Source: Psococerastis gibbosa (Eukaryota > Arthropoda > Insecta > Psocodea > Psocidae). Taken from it: DNA of 64,000 nt. Location of the stretch: assembly GCA_963971405.1 (NCBI GenBank), contig OZ020491.1, forward strand, positions 26,468,855-26,532,854. The letters are read 5' to 3'. The notes under the pieces were generated by a model that saw only the letters and a program-made list of their open reading frames with translations, made no database searches and was not told the origin of the DNA. This document shows positions 1 to 10,649 of this stretch, in pieces; the stretch's first letter is position 1, and each line of letters opens with the position of its first letter. The translations under genes and the position numbers were made by a program.

Positions 1-135
1 ACACTACTGGCTACGACCATGATAAAATCTATATTCACCAACTTCCACATCATTTGTTAATAGCGGCGATGATGAACACCCTAATGCAATGATCAGGGTA
101 GTGTTTCGGACTCTGACTAATGGGCCACTCAAGTA

Positions 136-340
136 CAAGGCCGTAGCAGGGGGGGTTCAGGGGGGTTCAACCCCCCCCCCCTCGAAATGAAATGGCTTCA
201 TACTAGATAGAATTTTGAGAGGAAAAATAAAAACCACCATGTAATACCCAATGAAATTTCTAACCCTGCTGTAAATTCACTCCTCACAAAAAACAGAAAA
301 CACACCTTAAGAAGTTTTTGCTGCAGAAATTCAATTAACA
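136..340. mobile_element. Partial G-tract repeat (GGCCGTAG family)
   Basis: CAAGGCCGTAGCAGGGGGG, then ACTAGATAGAATTTTGAG. The same order (CAAGGCCGTAGCCATAGGGG, ACTAGATAGAAAGGAGTTTT) recurs at 4999-5090. The right end was not found. Confidence 0.5.
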
Positions 341-1600
341 AATACAATCACTTTTTCAAAAATTAAAAAAAAAAAAAAAGCAAGTTTATTCCACATTTAC
401 TTTGCTTATTCAGTGGATTCGCCGCCAGCAGTAATCAAACAATATTAGTAAACACTCTGTGTTCCCTCAGTGTCTTTGAAAGGGCTCCAATGCTTTGGGA
501 TGTAATATCCATGTCAAACAGACTAATTTGAACGGTGTAGCGTTAATTGCTATCCTGCGGCGGATTTCAGTCCAATTTTTTTAACACAATTATGGTATGC
601 AGTCCTTTGATAAAGTTTGGTGTTGTTTTATTTTTTTTCTATGGTATTGAGATGCGATGGCAGACACTTTTTAAAGCCTTCTCAACAGGATACTACATTG
701 GGGGGGGGGGGTGCTTTTGTGCGCCCGTATACTGCATAGAAAACTAGGTTCCGATGCCCTCTATCTGAATTATAGGCGTAGCACCTATTGAAACTAATAA
801 TTTACCCGGGGAATTATTAGTAATAATAACTGTGTATTGATCAGAAATCATTTAAAAAAATACAAATATAAGTATAAGTCGTTTATTCATTCATTCATTC
901 AATTCGAATACATTTCCGAAATTTCCAACAGTACAACGTTGCCGGCGATGAGCGTAAGCTCATATAGCCTATAAACCATGTACACGGTATTAAAACTTAC
1001 CCGCTCCTAAACATGAATGAATGAATGTATTAAATATAGAATATAGAACAATTTAAATACAATAACTGTAAAGCCCCGCATGAAGACCTATAACAATTTA
1101 CCCTACTCTAAAACTAAAGAAAAAAAAATCAATTAGACTTAATTTAACTTATTAAACTACACTTACAAATTAATAACAGATCTCTCGTAAACACATAACA
1201 GTCTAGTCCACTATTTCAAATAAAGATTCCACCTCTTCCCATCTCATCAGCCATTCCCGAACGAATTTGGAAAATTTATTTTTTGACATTCATCTGTTTT
1301 GCCATTAAAAGAAGAAGGTTTTTTTTAAAGGATAATTTACTCTTATTACCGAATAAGTAATTCTTTCTGCGTTCGTGCTACGGCTGCTGAGATTAGTTAT
1401 TTTAATACAATTAGTGAGCCCTGATAAAGTTGAGAGTTGTTTTATTTTGATTCTAGGCTGTACATTAATTAGCTCGTAGACGGGAACTATAAGACTGCTT
1501 AATGCCTTTTCAAAACCAAACTGGAAGGAGGGAGGTGTTAAGTTGGGTTGTGCTGTAATCTTATAAAGTGTGTATTGAAGACTTAGAGTTGTATACAGTT
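340..1600. other. No gene recognised
   Basis: AT-rich sequence with short homopolymers, a G tract at about 701 and a CATT-type microrepeat near 888. No open frame has recognisable content, and no convincing signal-anchor exon for the mannosidase was found here. Confidence 0.6.
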
Positions 1601-2290
1601 AGGAGTGATGCGACATTCGTCCCCGCCATGGAATTTATGGAGTCACATTGGCCAATAGCCACGTATTCTTTCAACCAATCAGAGTCAATACAATGCAATA
1701 TTTAGTTATTTCCTTCAATACAATACATTAATACATTTTTTCATGGTAAGGACCCTAAGGGATAAACCCGCGCTGGACCCTTGTTTTATTGAAACTTAAA
1801 TTTAGAAATTATTGGATTAAAAAGACTAACACTACGTGATCTAGTAACTACTACGAACTAAACTAAACTGACCTTATAGTAATAATAATAATTAATAATT
1901 ATTATACTAATATATAACAAACGATGATTGATGACAATGTACAATAATTAAGGAAAGTATATGAGTACAAAATTTAATTTTAAGAGAAAGTTTTACAGTA
2001 TATTATTAGATTTTTATTATTGTTAAGATTTTGCTATAATTTTCTTTAAGAAATTTAGTAATGGCTGACTTTAATTAATTGTATACAGTCAATGGAAACA
2101 TCTTCTTGGAGCCAATCATATTCATAGCCAGGACGGGAGTGTGGTAGCGTCCTAGGTGTCTTCATATTGGTCGAAAGAAGACGTGTCATTGGCCGAAGTG
2201 ATTCAAAAATTTCTTGGTGGGACGAATTTCTCCTATACATTAGAACTATATTAAAAGACAAAGGTGTCAGCCAAGCCAATTAGGCTTTAG
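1600..2290. repeat. Possible decayed inverted-repeat element
   Basis: CACGTATTCTTTCAACCAAT (about 1662) has an inverted partner ATTGGTCGAAAGAAGACGTG (about 2166), and the same text occurs at 12930 (CACGTCTTCTTTCAACCAAT). The ends are not defined. Confidence 0.35.
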
Positions 2291-2441
2291 ACTTTAAATT
2301 ATATCATCTTCAAATGCCTCTTCTATCGAAGATTGGCGATCATCATGACTACGGGACTACGTAGTCATGATGACTGTACTAGGGAATTGTAATACAGTGG
2401 TTTCCCATTGTCTTCTGCATCCTTAGGCCGTTGACTCTTCA

Positions 2442-2843
2442 TTAAGAGGACATGCTACGTAGAAAATGAGCACCCCAAAATTTGTTGTTTTTATTGACTT
2501 TTTATTTTTTATTTAATTAACCAAGCAAGTCATTAAAAATATGGCTCATGGAAGTTGTAGAAGACTACTTCAAGCATCATGTAATCGGAAATATTAAATT
2601 TTTGGTACCTTAGTTCTTTCATAAGTACCAGAACGGACTAAAATTATGCGTATTTTGGGATTTTTGGAAGAACTACAAAACCGAAAAGTAAAAATACTCG
2701 ATTATATGATGCACAAAGTAGTCTTCTACAACTTCCATGAGCCAAATCTTTAATGACTTGCTTTGTTAATTAAATAAAAAATAAAAAGTCTATAAAACAA
2801 CAAATTTTGGGGTGCTCATTTTCTACGTAGCATGTCCTCTTAA
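2442..2843. mobile_element. Long inverted-repeat element flanked by TTAA
   Basis: Left TTAAGAGGACATGCTACGTA and right TACGTAGCATGTCCTCTTAA are perfect inverses. The arms continue with GAGCACCCCAAAATTTGTTG and GGCTCATGGAAGTTGTAGAA for more than 140 bases with few mismatches, leaving a centre of about 110 bases. No open frame is present. A diverged, longer relative lies at 42658-43204. Confidence 0.88.
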
Positions 2844-2987
2844 GTTCCTCCTCCTTCGGGGCCAGTTTCCCAACCCCAGGGCAAGAGTGCCCTGCTCAGA
2901 AAAGACTGTGTTTTTAGCTTATCCCGGCTGAAACTCGGTTCCCCATCTGTTTAGTCGCCACTACACGCTTCCATCTTCACCAGCAGC

Positions 2988-3162
2988 CTGATCGAGGCGA
3001 TTATAATACCGGGGTTAAATAAATACCCTAGGATTATAACTGTAAACACACAAATTTTGAATAGCAGTTTCCATTATAAAATTATCTTGTTTACATTTTT
3101 AATACCAGGGGATTAAATAAATACCGGTATTATAATCACCTCGATCAGCCTGCAGGAGGAGG
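2988..3162. mobile_element. Short inverted-repeat element, GCAGCC family
   Basis: Left GCAGCCTGATCGAGGCGATT then ATAATACCGGGG; right CCGGTATTATAATCACCTCG then ATCAGCCTGC. The arms are about 35 bases. Relatives with GCAGCCCGAT ends are at 51836 and 56603. Confidence 0.75.
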
Positions 3163-3324
3163 TACTGATTAGGATTTTTTGCGTCTTAGCCTCTGAGACT
3201 ATGAGGCATTACTCAGAAGCTTGGCTACCTTGCAGAAATTATATCTATGATGTTGTTATTATTTTTATTATAATGCGTTTGTAACCGGTTCCGGTTTCTG
3301 GCGCTGGTTTCCGTACTGTGCTAT

Positions 3325-4095
3325 AATGAGGTTCTGTAGGGACAGTTTTGGTCACTAGGTTCGCTGACGACAAACCGATATCCAATATATTCAAGATGGC
3401 CGCCGTTTGCATGTGAAAACCATAGACATAGTAAAACTATAGACTCATCGTAAACATTCGGGTTGAAGCCGCTTGACTTCGGCTATTTCCGTAGTATAGG
3501 ACCAGATTGAGCCTTTTGCCATTTGATACCATGTTAACATTTTATTTTTTATTTGATTATTTAAAGATTATTTAGAACGGAAAATCATGCCAGCTAACCA
3601 GCAATATTTTTATGCAGAACTTGAAGTACTTTTAATTTAAATTTTAAACAATATATATAATAAATGTAAATAATAAATATAATTATATATGAAACAACAA
3701 ATAAAACTATAAAGAAAACATATAATAAAACTGTTAAATTTGAATTTCCCGCCAAAATGCACCTATGAGGGGGCGTGGTCGTGGCTTCAGTCCTCCAGCA
3801 CAGCCGAAATACGACATGGTGGCTCCATAGTTTTATTAGCTCCATGGTGAAAACTAAGCTCTTAGCATCTAATTAATTCTTTTAATATTTTTTATAATAT
3901 TTTTACTATGCCTGGACCTTATTTCGCTTATTTAATATATATATTCTCCATGATTTATAGAAAAATATCACTTTAAAATAATGCATAAATAAAATAATTT
4001 TAAAATAGTATTGAGGCTTATGGAAAAATCAACGCTTTGATATCAGTGCAACTGGTGCTGCCATCTACAAAATGACGTCACAAATGAACCTCATT
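3325..4095. mobile_element. TIR element AATGAGGTTC, disrupted by a nested element
   Basis: Ends AATGAGGTTC (3325) and GAACCTCATT (4086-4095). The left part has GGACAGTTTTGGTCACTAGG and the right part CAACTGGTGCTGCCATCTAC. The uninterrupted copy at 33668-34014 shows that 3421-3846 plus one 8-bp repeat were added. The element ends 142 bases before the first recognised mannosidase exon. Confidence 0.85.
3421..3846. mobile_element. Nested hAT-like MITE, 426 bp, 8-bp target duplication
   Basis: GTGAAAAC flanks both sides (3413-3420 and 3847-3854) and occurs once in the empty copy at 33756-33763. Terminal inverted repeats of about 26 bp, CATAGACATAGTAAAACTAT against CATGGAGCTAATAAAACTAT, match at roughly two thirds of positions. 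An 8-bp duplication is the hAT signature. The 83-codon minus-strand frame here is not recognised as a protein. Confidence 0.87.
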
Positions 4096-4236
4096 CGCTC
4101 GTGAACCTGGACTGAAGGACCTTTTCGGGCTATATTTGGTGCTCTATGGACTTAGCTGTCTGCGGTGACTACATCAATAGCAATTATGATAGTGTCACTC
4201 AGTCTGTTAATAACTCTTTTCTTTTTCTTTTTGCAG

Positions 4237-4329
4237 CCAACGTGGATGAAGAGTAAAGAATATTGGGATGGCCATTTTGAGGACAGATACGTCAAAAGAA
4301 AAGAAAATTGGGAGCGAATGCCTCTGAAG
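4237..4329 (+). CDS. MAN2A: Alpha-mannosidase II, N-terminal exon (stem/catalytic junction)
   Basis: This internal exon encodes 31 residues, starting PTWMKSKEYWDGHFEDRY and ending ENWERMPLK. It is the segment just before the catalytic core of Golgi alpha-mannosidase II-type enzymes (GH38), which trim mannose from N-glycans in the Golgi lumen. In this family a W/Y-rich stretch of the form 'SKEYWD--FEDRY' runs into '[16 protein letters not shown]', and that join is reproduced by splicing to the next exon. A pyrimidine-rich tract ending TTTTTGCAG precedes the exon, and the donor is AAG|GTAAGC. Both boundaries are phase 0, and 43411 also starts in phase 0. The frame is open 24 codons further upstream, but that part is polypyrimidine intron. 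The residues that should encode the cytoplasmic tail, signal anchor and stem were not found upstream in the window. Family assignment rests on motif memory, not on a search. Confidence 0.85.
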
Positions 4330-4912
4330 GTAAGCTATAATATTGTTAAAATTTTCCGAACATTTTCAACTGGGAAAAGCTTTTGGATTTCCTTCCAATT
4401 TCATTAAGTTAAAAAATTACATTGATAAAAGTAGGTTAGTTGTTGAGGTTTCCTTTTAAGTATCCTGACTACTTATTTCAATACATAAGTACTAGTAGAT
4501 TTAATTTATGCCCCTTAAAATTGTTATTTTTTCCTTTATAAAAAGCATTATTTTGAAGAGAAAATTAAAAAGAAAAAGTTTGATGGTTAGAAGAAGTAAC
4601 CGCCAATAGTACGTCACCCAGGAAAATCTGGAATGTGACGTCATTTTCATGTTGCCTATGGTTCCCCTATAGTAGCTAACTTTCTAACTTCACACATATT
4701 TTGGAAGTTATATATAGTAACAAAACCAAACAGTTATTTTTTTATTTTTATATAGACTAAGCTATTGTCTCATCAACCCAAAGCTTTGGGCAAGGGAAAA
4801 TCGAGGCAGCCATTACAGCTATTTAATACGGCACCAAAACCAATACTAATTCAGTTTCAAACGCTGTTAGCCGTTTTTGCTTTCCAATTTATACGTAGTA
4901 TCGAAATTTTTG

Positions 4913-5005
4913 ACTCCGAAATTAGAGGATATGGAAAAAACTGGGCTTGGCGGGATTCGAACCCACGATCTACGCCTACGCCCTACGCCCTACGGGATAT
5001 CCAAG
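4913..5005 (-). mobile_element. tRNA-derived SINE, family S2 (fragment)
   Basis: GAAATTAGAGGATATGG, then GCGGGATTCGAACCCACGAT and CTACGCC, read backwards give a B-box (GGTTCGAATCCC) and part of a tRNA-like fold. The left neighbour (4877-4915) is a piece of another repeat, shared with 7670 and 50480. Confidence 0.65.
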
Positions 5006-5095
5006 GCCGTAGCCATAGGGGGTCCGGACCCCCCAATTGTATGCAGCGTACACTAGATAGAAAGGAGTTTTAAGTTTTTCTTTGTGCGGCTTTTA
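4999..5095. mobile_element. Partial G-tract repeat (GGCCGTAG family)
   Basis: CCAAGGCCGTAGCCATAGGG, GGTCCGGACCCCCC, ACTAGATAGAAAGGAG. It abuts an S2 SINE head fragment. Confidence 0.5.
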
Positions 5096-5629
5096 GTTAC
5101 TGTATTCGACTGAAAAATTACGAAGCCCAAGCTTACTTAGGCCAACTCCATTAAGGTTTCCGCCCCGGCCAGTTGTTCCTTAATTTTTTACCCTGCTACC
5201 TAATTTATTACTCAGAAACCTACGTAAAAGTACGTGAAAGTGTTAACTGATTCGTGAGACAAATGACGACAATATGGGACTCCGTGAACGGTTTTGAGCA
5301 CGGAATAGTGTCCTTGCATCGGGTGGTACGTCGACCCAGATTTACCCTCTGGTATAAATTATTATCGGCAATATTGAATCATGTATCCAATATTGTATGT
5401 AACACCGAAATTAATTTACATGATAAATAATTGCCTTAAAATTCAATCATAATGTTGTGTGGACATATGAATAAATTAACGTGTGGTGAGCGTATAGATA
5501 GGTTTATTTTGCTTTTGCCCCCCCCCCCCCCCCCAGAGTTATGGAAAATTGACATTTTGTGGATGCCTGCAAAGAGAAAGTGATGTTTGTATGAATGTAG
5601 CCTGATGATGGCCTAGTGCCGAAGCCAGT

Positions 5630-5812
5630 CTCTGTATTCTTTTATCGACTTCGATGGCCAGGTGGTAACGTGCTTGCACTTGTGCGAGTCTTTACACGCC
5701 ATGCAATCGGAGACGTGTCGTACTCAACACGGGTACTAACCTACAGAGGCGACTGAAAAGGTCAATCAGATACATTCATTAAATTGTTTGTATGCGATTT
5801 ATCTTTAAAAAA
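5630..5812 (+). mobile_element. SINE family S3 body
   Basis: CGACTTCGATGGCCAGGTGG, GTGCTTGCACTTGTGCGAGT and AATCAGATACATTCATTAAA TTGTTTGTATG are shared with 56389-56550 and, in reverse, with 61680-61905. No tRNA-like head is visible on this copy. Confidence 0.6.
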
Positions 5813-5984
5813 AGAAAACAATTACCTCGTAATACTTGACAATGTTATTTGGTTTATTTTATTTTTTACTATGGCGAAGTGTTACAAAGTGAATGTGGAC
5901 AAACTTACTGAAATAATGCAAAGTGGACGATTTGCATTGGGGAATCTGACACTTTTAAAGTGCAAATGGGTGAGAGCCATATAA

Positions 5985-6240
5985 ATTTTTGCTTTCCTAG
6001 TTATACTATACGTTGGGAATAAGGAAAGCTCAGAAATTTTTGAATTATTCGATTTCAAACGATATTCATCAATTTTCCTTGTTTTGACGTTCCTGGACTC
6101 GAAAAAATGGTTTTTTTTGAAGCATCCATTGGGTCGGTCTGTGTATTGATTTATGGACGACTAACTACTCGATGGATTTTGATAGTATTCAGCTTGTAAG
6201 TTCACAAAAATCTCGGGATTGTTTCTTTTCATTCTCGGAC
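5985..6240 (+). repeat. Element Y, diverged copy
   Basis: GCTTTCCTAGTTATACTATA, GAAAGCTCAGAAATTTTTGA, GACGTTCCTGGACTCG, CTACTCGATGGATTTTGATA and GTAAGTTCACAAAAATCTCG follow the same order as 50475-50720. Confidence 0.6.
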
Positions 6241-6382
6241 TCTAAAAATGACTAAAAGTGGTTTCTCAAAAGCGGTTTTCTTTTCTTTAAAAAGAAGATA
6301 AGAAGACACAGTTCATAAAAAAAAAATTCCGAAACAAAATGTTTCTGCAAAATTATTCCATCAATGCTTGTGTGTAGCTGTT

Positions 6383-6565
6383 TAAATAAATAAATAAATA
6401 AGAACTTTTTTGTTCTATTACTAAGCCAACCTAGCGGCGTTAGGGCTATTAAGCCCTCTCTTACACTGAACTAGGAAGGCCCGGGACCGCCTGCTTTACA
6501 TGCCCTCCGAAGCATGGCCCAAAAATGTAGGAAGTGTAGGACTCCAACCAACAACCCAGATGTTA
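6383..6565 (-). mobile_element. tRNA-derived SINE, family S1 (truncated head)
   Basis: The left edge is a (AATA)n tract, then body AGCCAACCTAGCGGCGTTAG and CCCTCTCTTACACTGAACTA. The right edge keeps GGACTCCAACCAACAACCC, the reverse complement of a tRNA B-box, but the rest of the head is lost. Minus orientation. Confidence 0.75.
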
Positions 6566-7039
6566 AATAGGTAACAATACCCAAAATGTTGTCTTCTCAA
6601 CAAAATTTTATTTTCTTAAGATATACTGGTAATCTATGTTTGAAAATATGCTGTAGGGGAAAATCCTTACTACCAATGCATTGCATTATTTACCGTTGTA
6701 TTATACGGTTGTATTACCGCAGAGCATTACAAAGAACAGGCTCTGTCATAGAGGATTCCAATTGGTATGGCTTTTGGAGAAATAAATAATATAGATATGC
6801 GTACGACCCTGAAAACTAAAAGAACCGGTCTGAGTTTACTCGAACATGCTTTCCAATTTATAAATTAGTAGACATAGACATGCGTAATTTCATAGGAAAT
6901 AATTTCCCTATGGTTAAATTTCAGATCCCTTGAGGGGGGGGGGTGCACCTCAATATATTAAAAACCCCTTAAAACTCAATTGCATATTTTGGAACGAATA
7001 GACCAATACATTGTAACGGTAGTGACAATGGCACATGGC

Positions 7040-7700
7040 ACGTAATGCATTGGACCGTGTATTTTCCATAATTTCTGCAAAAGTAATTTTTTGCGCAGAA
7101 GCAAATATTTTTTTTGGAATGCAATCTGTCCGTTTTTGTTACGCTATTGAACACCTAAAACATACCTGAAGGTAGAAATCATTGATAGATTGGTTCCGCA
7201 GAAAAAAGATTTTTTAGTCATTTTTCATTAAAATTTAGTTATTTTTATTTTTTTACCCTCAGAAGCAAACTAACAAAGGGCAAGCGACCCACCGCATTTT
7301 GTTAACATTAATAAAGACTACGATATATGTGAATTTAAAAGAAATCGTTGGAGCCGTTTTTGAGAAATAATTTTTTTAGACGTTTTTTTGGAGTTTTTTG
7401 AGAATAAAACCCCCCAAAATTGAGTTAGCCCAAAATAAAAAAAAACGGTCTTGAGGTATGATTTTTGTGAACCTACATGCAAAATTTCATCAATCTTGGC
7501 CGAGCAGTTTGCCCGGAAATCGATGAACAGACAGACATACACACATACAGACAGACAAAGCAACAGACAGACTTTTCGTAAACACCAGTTTTTTGTGTTC
7601 CTGGGACCTCAAAACGTGTAAATCCGTTGAAATCTCGGAATCGAAAATTTCCACCATCACAAAGCTTTCCTTTTTACTACGTATAAATTGGAAAACAAAA
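7040..7700 (-). repeat. Interspersed element Y, long copy
   Basis: The reverse complement matches 50475-51040: GCTTTGTGATGGT, GATTCCGAGATTTCAACGGA, a GTCTGTCTGT run, GGGCAAACTGCTCGGCCAAG, CGGCTCCAACGATTTCTTTT and TGATTTCTACCTTCAGGTAT. Open frames with CLSVC repeats come from the GTCTGTCTGT run and are not genes. Confidence 0.8.
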
Positions 7701-7852
7701 ATGGTATACATAACACTGACATTAAATTAACTTTGGTTGAAGAGGTAACCTCCTGTTACCGAAATTAGAGGATATAGAGAAGACTGGACTTGGCGGGATT
7801 CGAACCCACTAGCTACGCCTGACCGGGGCGTCGTCTCAACCACAAGCTTCGA
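7695..7852 (-). mobile_element. tRNA-derived SINE, family S2
   Basis: Order on the + strand: CATAACACTGACATTAAATT, GAGGTAACCTCCTGTTACC, TTAGAGGATATAG, GCGGGATTCGAACCCACTAG, GGGGCGTCGTCTCAACCACA. On the minus strand this is a Leu/Ser-like tRNA head, GTGGTTGAGACGACGCCCC, with B-box GGTTCGAATCCC. Confidence 0.72.
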
Positions 7853-8613
7853 TTACTAAAAAACTTGTTGCAAAAATAGAAAAAAAAAGAACCCAGAACT
7901 GAGGGAGCGCAAACTTTAGAAAGAGTTAACTGACCTGGGTTCATTTATCTTACTTCTACCAGCAGCAAAGACATTATTTTTTACCGACACTGCCGTTCAT
8001 CAACACGATGGGGTCGTACGAGTAGTAAAAGTCCTCGACTTAAGAGGGTGGAGTACATCATATCAAGTATTTTTCCAACCCCCCAGCCCTTCACTCGCAG
8101 TCAACCCTTTCGCTTTTTCACAGAGTCCTTTTTACTGGGGGGGGGGGGGGCATGTTTTTTATATTTAAAACACAGACCTTGAACTTTAACGGGACCAAGT
8201 GGTTTTATACCCTTTAAGTTTTTTTTTGCTGCTTCCTCGTTTTTTTTTTTTTGGTCGCGAATTTTCTTCTGTCGTTTTGAATGAGTTCATATTTTTATAC
8301 AGCTAGAGGGCGTTTGATAAATTGACTTGATGTTGTATTTTTAGAAGGGAGGGGGATTGTTTGCAGCTTTTGTTGATTTTCTGTGGGTTTCGAATGGAAC
8401 CTTGGGCTAGTACTGTCTGAGAACTGTGGAATCTGTGATATATATATATATATTTTGAATATGGAGATGGAAATTCACACCCTTATCAATTTGTCTGTGA
8501 TTGTGCATCTGCGATATGCAGAAAATTTGTCTGGGTAGAATATATTATGAAAATGAGGAATTTCGAAAGGGTCCCGTGACCCGCTTGGCTGATGTAAGAG
8601 TAACCCTAATAGT

Positions 8614-8757
8614 CATGGCCGTGCTCAGGGGGTTCGGACCCTCCAAAATATTTTTTAAAAATGTAAACCAGTATTGTTTGAAGAATTCATCCATTGATAA
8701 ATTACGTAAACAATTTTTTGGACCCCCCCCCCAAATCAAAACCTGGGCACGGCCTTG
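8614..8757. mobile_element. hAT-like MITE with a C tract (GGCCGTG family)
   Basis: CATGGCCGTGCTCAGGGGG and CCTGGGCACGGCCTTG are the inverse ends. The flanks CCCTAATAGT and CCCTTAGTTA look like a decayed duplication of the CCCTTAGTTAG text seen uninterrupted at 9029. Confidence 0.72.
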
Positions 8758-8794
8758 CCCTTAGTTAAATATACTTGGGTTCCTCACTTGTGGT

Positions 8795-8972
8795 CTATAT
8801 AGGTGAGATAGGACATTCGCTTCCCGCCAAAAATATTTATTTTGAATTTCGAGCGCCACCTGTCACGTCTCACACTACCAGTCATTTTAATGTCGTGGCA
8901 GGTGGCACCTGTAATTACAAAACTATTTTGGCGGTTGCGAATGTCCTGTCTCTTCCATATGGAACTATAATA
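8795..8972. mobile_element. Inverted-repeat element, first of a pair
   Basis: GGTCTATATAGGTGAGATAG, GACATTCGCTTCCCGCCAAA and the inverse TTTTGGCGGTTGCGAATGTC then CTGTCTCTTCCATATGG. A second copy, about 260 bases on, is at 9063-9258, so the surrounding unit is also directly duplicated. Confidence 0.72.
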
Positions 8973-9062
8973 CCTCCGTATTATGAAAATTAGGAATTTT
9001 TAAGGGGTCCCGTGACCTTGTGGGAGTAACCCTTAGTTAGATACAGATAGGGCTCCTCACTA

Positions 9063-9258
9063 GTGGTCTATATATATAGCAGAGATAGGACATTCGCTAC
9101 CCGCCGAAAATATGTATTTTGAATATCATGCGCCACCAGCCAGTGACGACTCACATTCCATCAGCCATTTTTAAAGTCGCGGCAGATGGCACCTGATATT
9201 AAAAAAATATTTTAGCGGGGACGAACGTCCCGCCTGTCTCTCCCATATAGAACTGTAT
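9063..9258. mobile_element. Inverted-repeat element, second of a pair
   Basis: GGTCTATATATATAGCAGAG, GGACATTCGCTACCCGCCGA and the inverse TTTAGCGGGGACGAACGTCC CGCCTGTCTC. It is flanked by the same TTAGTTA...TCCTCACT text as the first copy. Confidence 0.72.
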
Positions 9259-9342
9259 TTCTCCTTACTGTTATAATGAAGATCATTAGCCAAAATTTCG
9301 GCTGCTTGCTGTTCTGCCTCACAGTCAGCCATATTGGCTTTA

Positions 9343-9690
9343 TAAATAAATAAATAAATAGAGACTTGTTGTTCTATTTCCTACCGACTGCGCCATTTTC
9401 CCCGTATTGTACGAATTAGGGATAACTAAGCAATTGTAGTTGTGAACAAACTTCGTGTAATATTCTCTCCAAAACAATATGGCGTGCCCCCCGACTTCTT
9501 CTGCCAACATACGTCACTCTAAGCCAACCTAGCGGAGTTAGGGCTCTAAAGCCCTCTCTTACACTCAAATAGGAAGGCCCGTGATCGCCTGCTTTGCATG
9601 CCTTCCGAAGCGAAAATGTAGCATTGTGGAATTCGAACCAACAACCTTGCGGGTGAAAGTCGATCTCCGTGCCACTACTCTACATGTCCT
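9343..9690 (-). mobile_element. tRNA-derived SINE, family S1, with about 120-bp interruption
   Basis: The (AATA)n tail at 9343 and GACTTGTTGTTCTATTTC are separated from the body (CTAAGCCAACCTAGCGGAGT at 9519) by about 120 unrelated bases. The head shows GAATTCGAACCAACAACCTT and CCACTACTCTACATGTCCT, the reverse complement of a B-box and a TAGAGTAGTGG-type A-box. Confidence 0.75.
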
Positions 9691-10000
9691 ATATCGTATC
9701 GTATCGTATCTGCATGGAGGTATTTTGCCTCTCCAATGAAATACCCCTATGCTCCCGCCCACTAATTGATCCAGACTATCGCTGCAATGAATCATTTAAT
9801 TGTTACGACTGTGACGTCATGACAATAATCTAAACCAATCACTCATCAGGGGATAGCGAGACTAATGCAACCAAACAATTCAATTACTATTTACCTAATT
9901 TGACTTATCGCATTAACGGTGGCACATTCACTCCCTGGTCGATACAGGACGACTTGTACTTGATGTGGCTTTTTATGTTGCATCTCACAAGCAGGTTTTA

Positions 10001-10513
10001 GGGAGATTCATCTACCTATTAAGACGGCGATCAATTTTCGACTTCCGGAAAATTTCTTCACCACTTTTCGTTTCATGACCCCCTTAGCCCAAAACACTAA
10101 CTTCCGTAGATTTTTTTTTATCCGATTTTTTATTATCCGATTTTGATGAAACTTCGCACAAAAATTGATCATACAAATGTCTTGATCGAGTTCGTTAACC
10201 AGCTAGATCCACTATTTAGTTACAAGATGGCGGCCGATAGAAACTTTGTATAATTCATATCTCAGTTAATATTGATCGCAGAGGAATGAATTAAAATCTG
10301 ACTGAAAGCCCGTATTATTATCTACGATAATGACAATAAACACTTTTTTCGACCAATAAACCATTTTAAGATGGCGTCCAGTCAAAGTGATAATAATTTG
10401 ATAAGTAAAAGTTCATAGTCGTTATTGTGGTTCGAAATATGAAACACAAGTGTTTTGTGTGTTGATGTTGTGGTCGGGAAGAAAATAAAGTATTTTTTTT
10501 ATTTTTAATTACA
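10001..10513 (+). repeat. Interspersed element X, uninterrupted copy
   Basis: GGGAGATTCATCTACCTATT, CTCGATCAAGAC-type (as TCTTGATCGAGTTCGTTAAC), GTTACAAGATGGCGGCCGAT, ATATCTCAGTTAATATTGAT and TGTTGTGGTCGGGAAGAAAA. An inverted copy lies at 48008-48995. No open frame or clear terminal repeat is present. Confidence 0.82.
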
Positions 10514-10649
10514 TACGTAGCGTAGGTAGCATCTGCCTGTCTTTTCCTGCTGTAACCCTACCATTGGTCATGGCTTCAAGGACATGGCAAAATCAAACCA
10601 CATGAGAATTTTTCTCTGAATAATCCAAATTATGGCTACATTCAGAAGC

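Noticed and set aside
4165..4236. Upstream extension MTTSIAIMIVSLSLLITLFF of the first mannosidase exon as a transmembrane anchor
   Set aside because: It looks like a signal anchor but is a T-rich tract ending in TTGCAG. The anchor in this family lies much further from the HSHNDPGW motif, so this is most likely intron.
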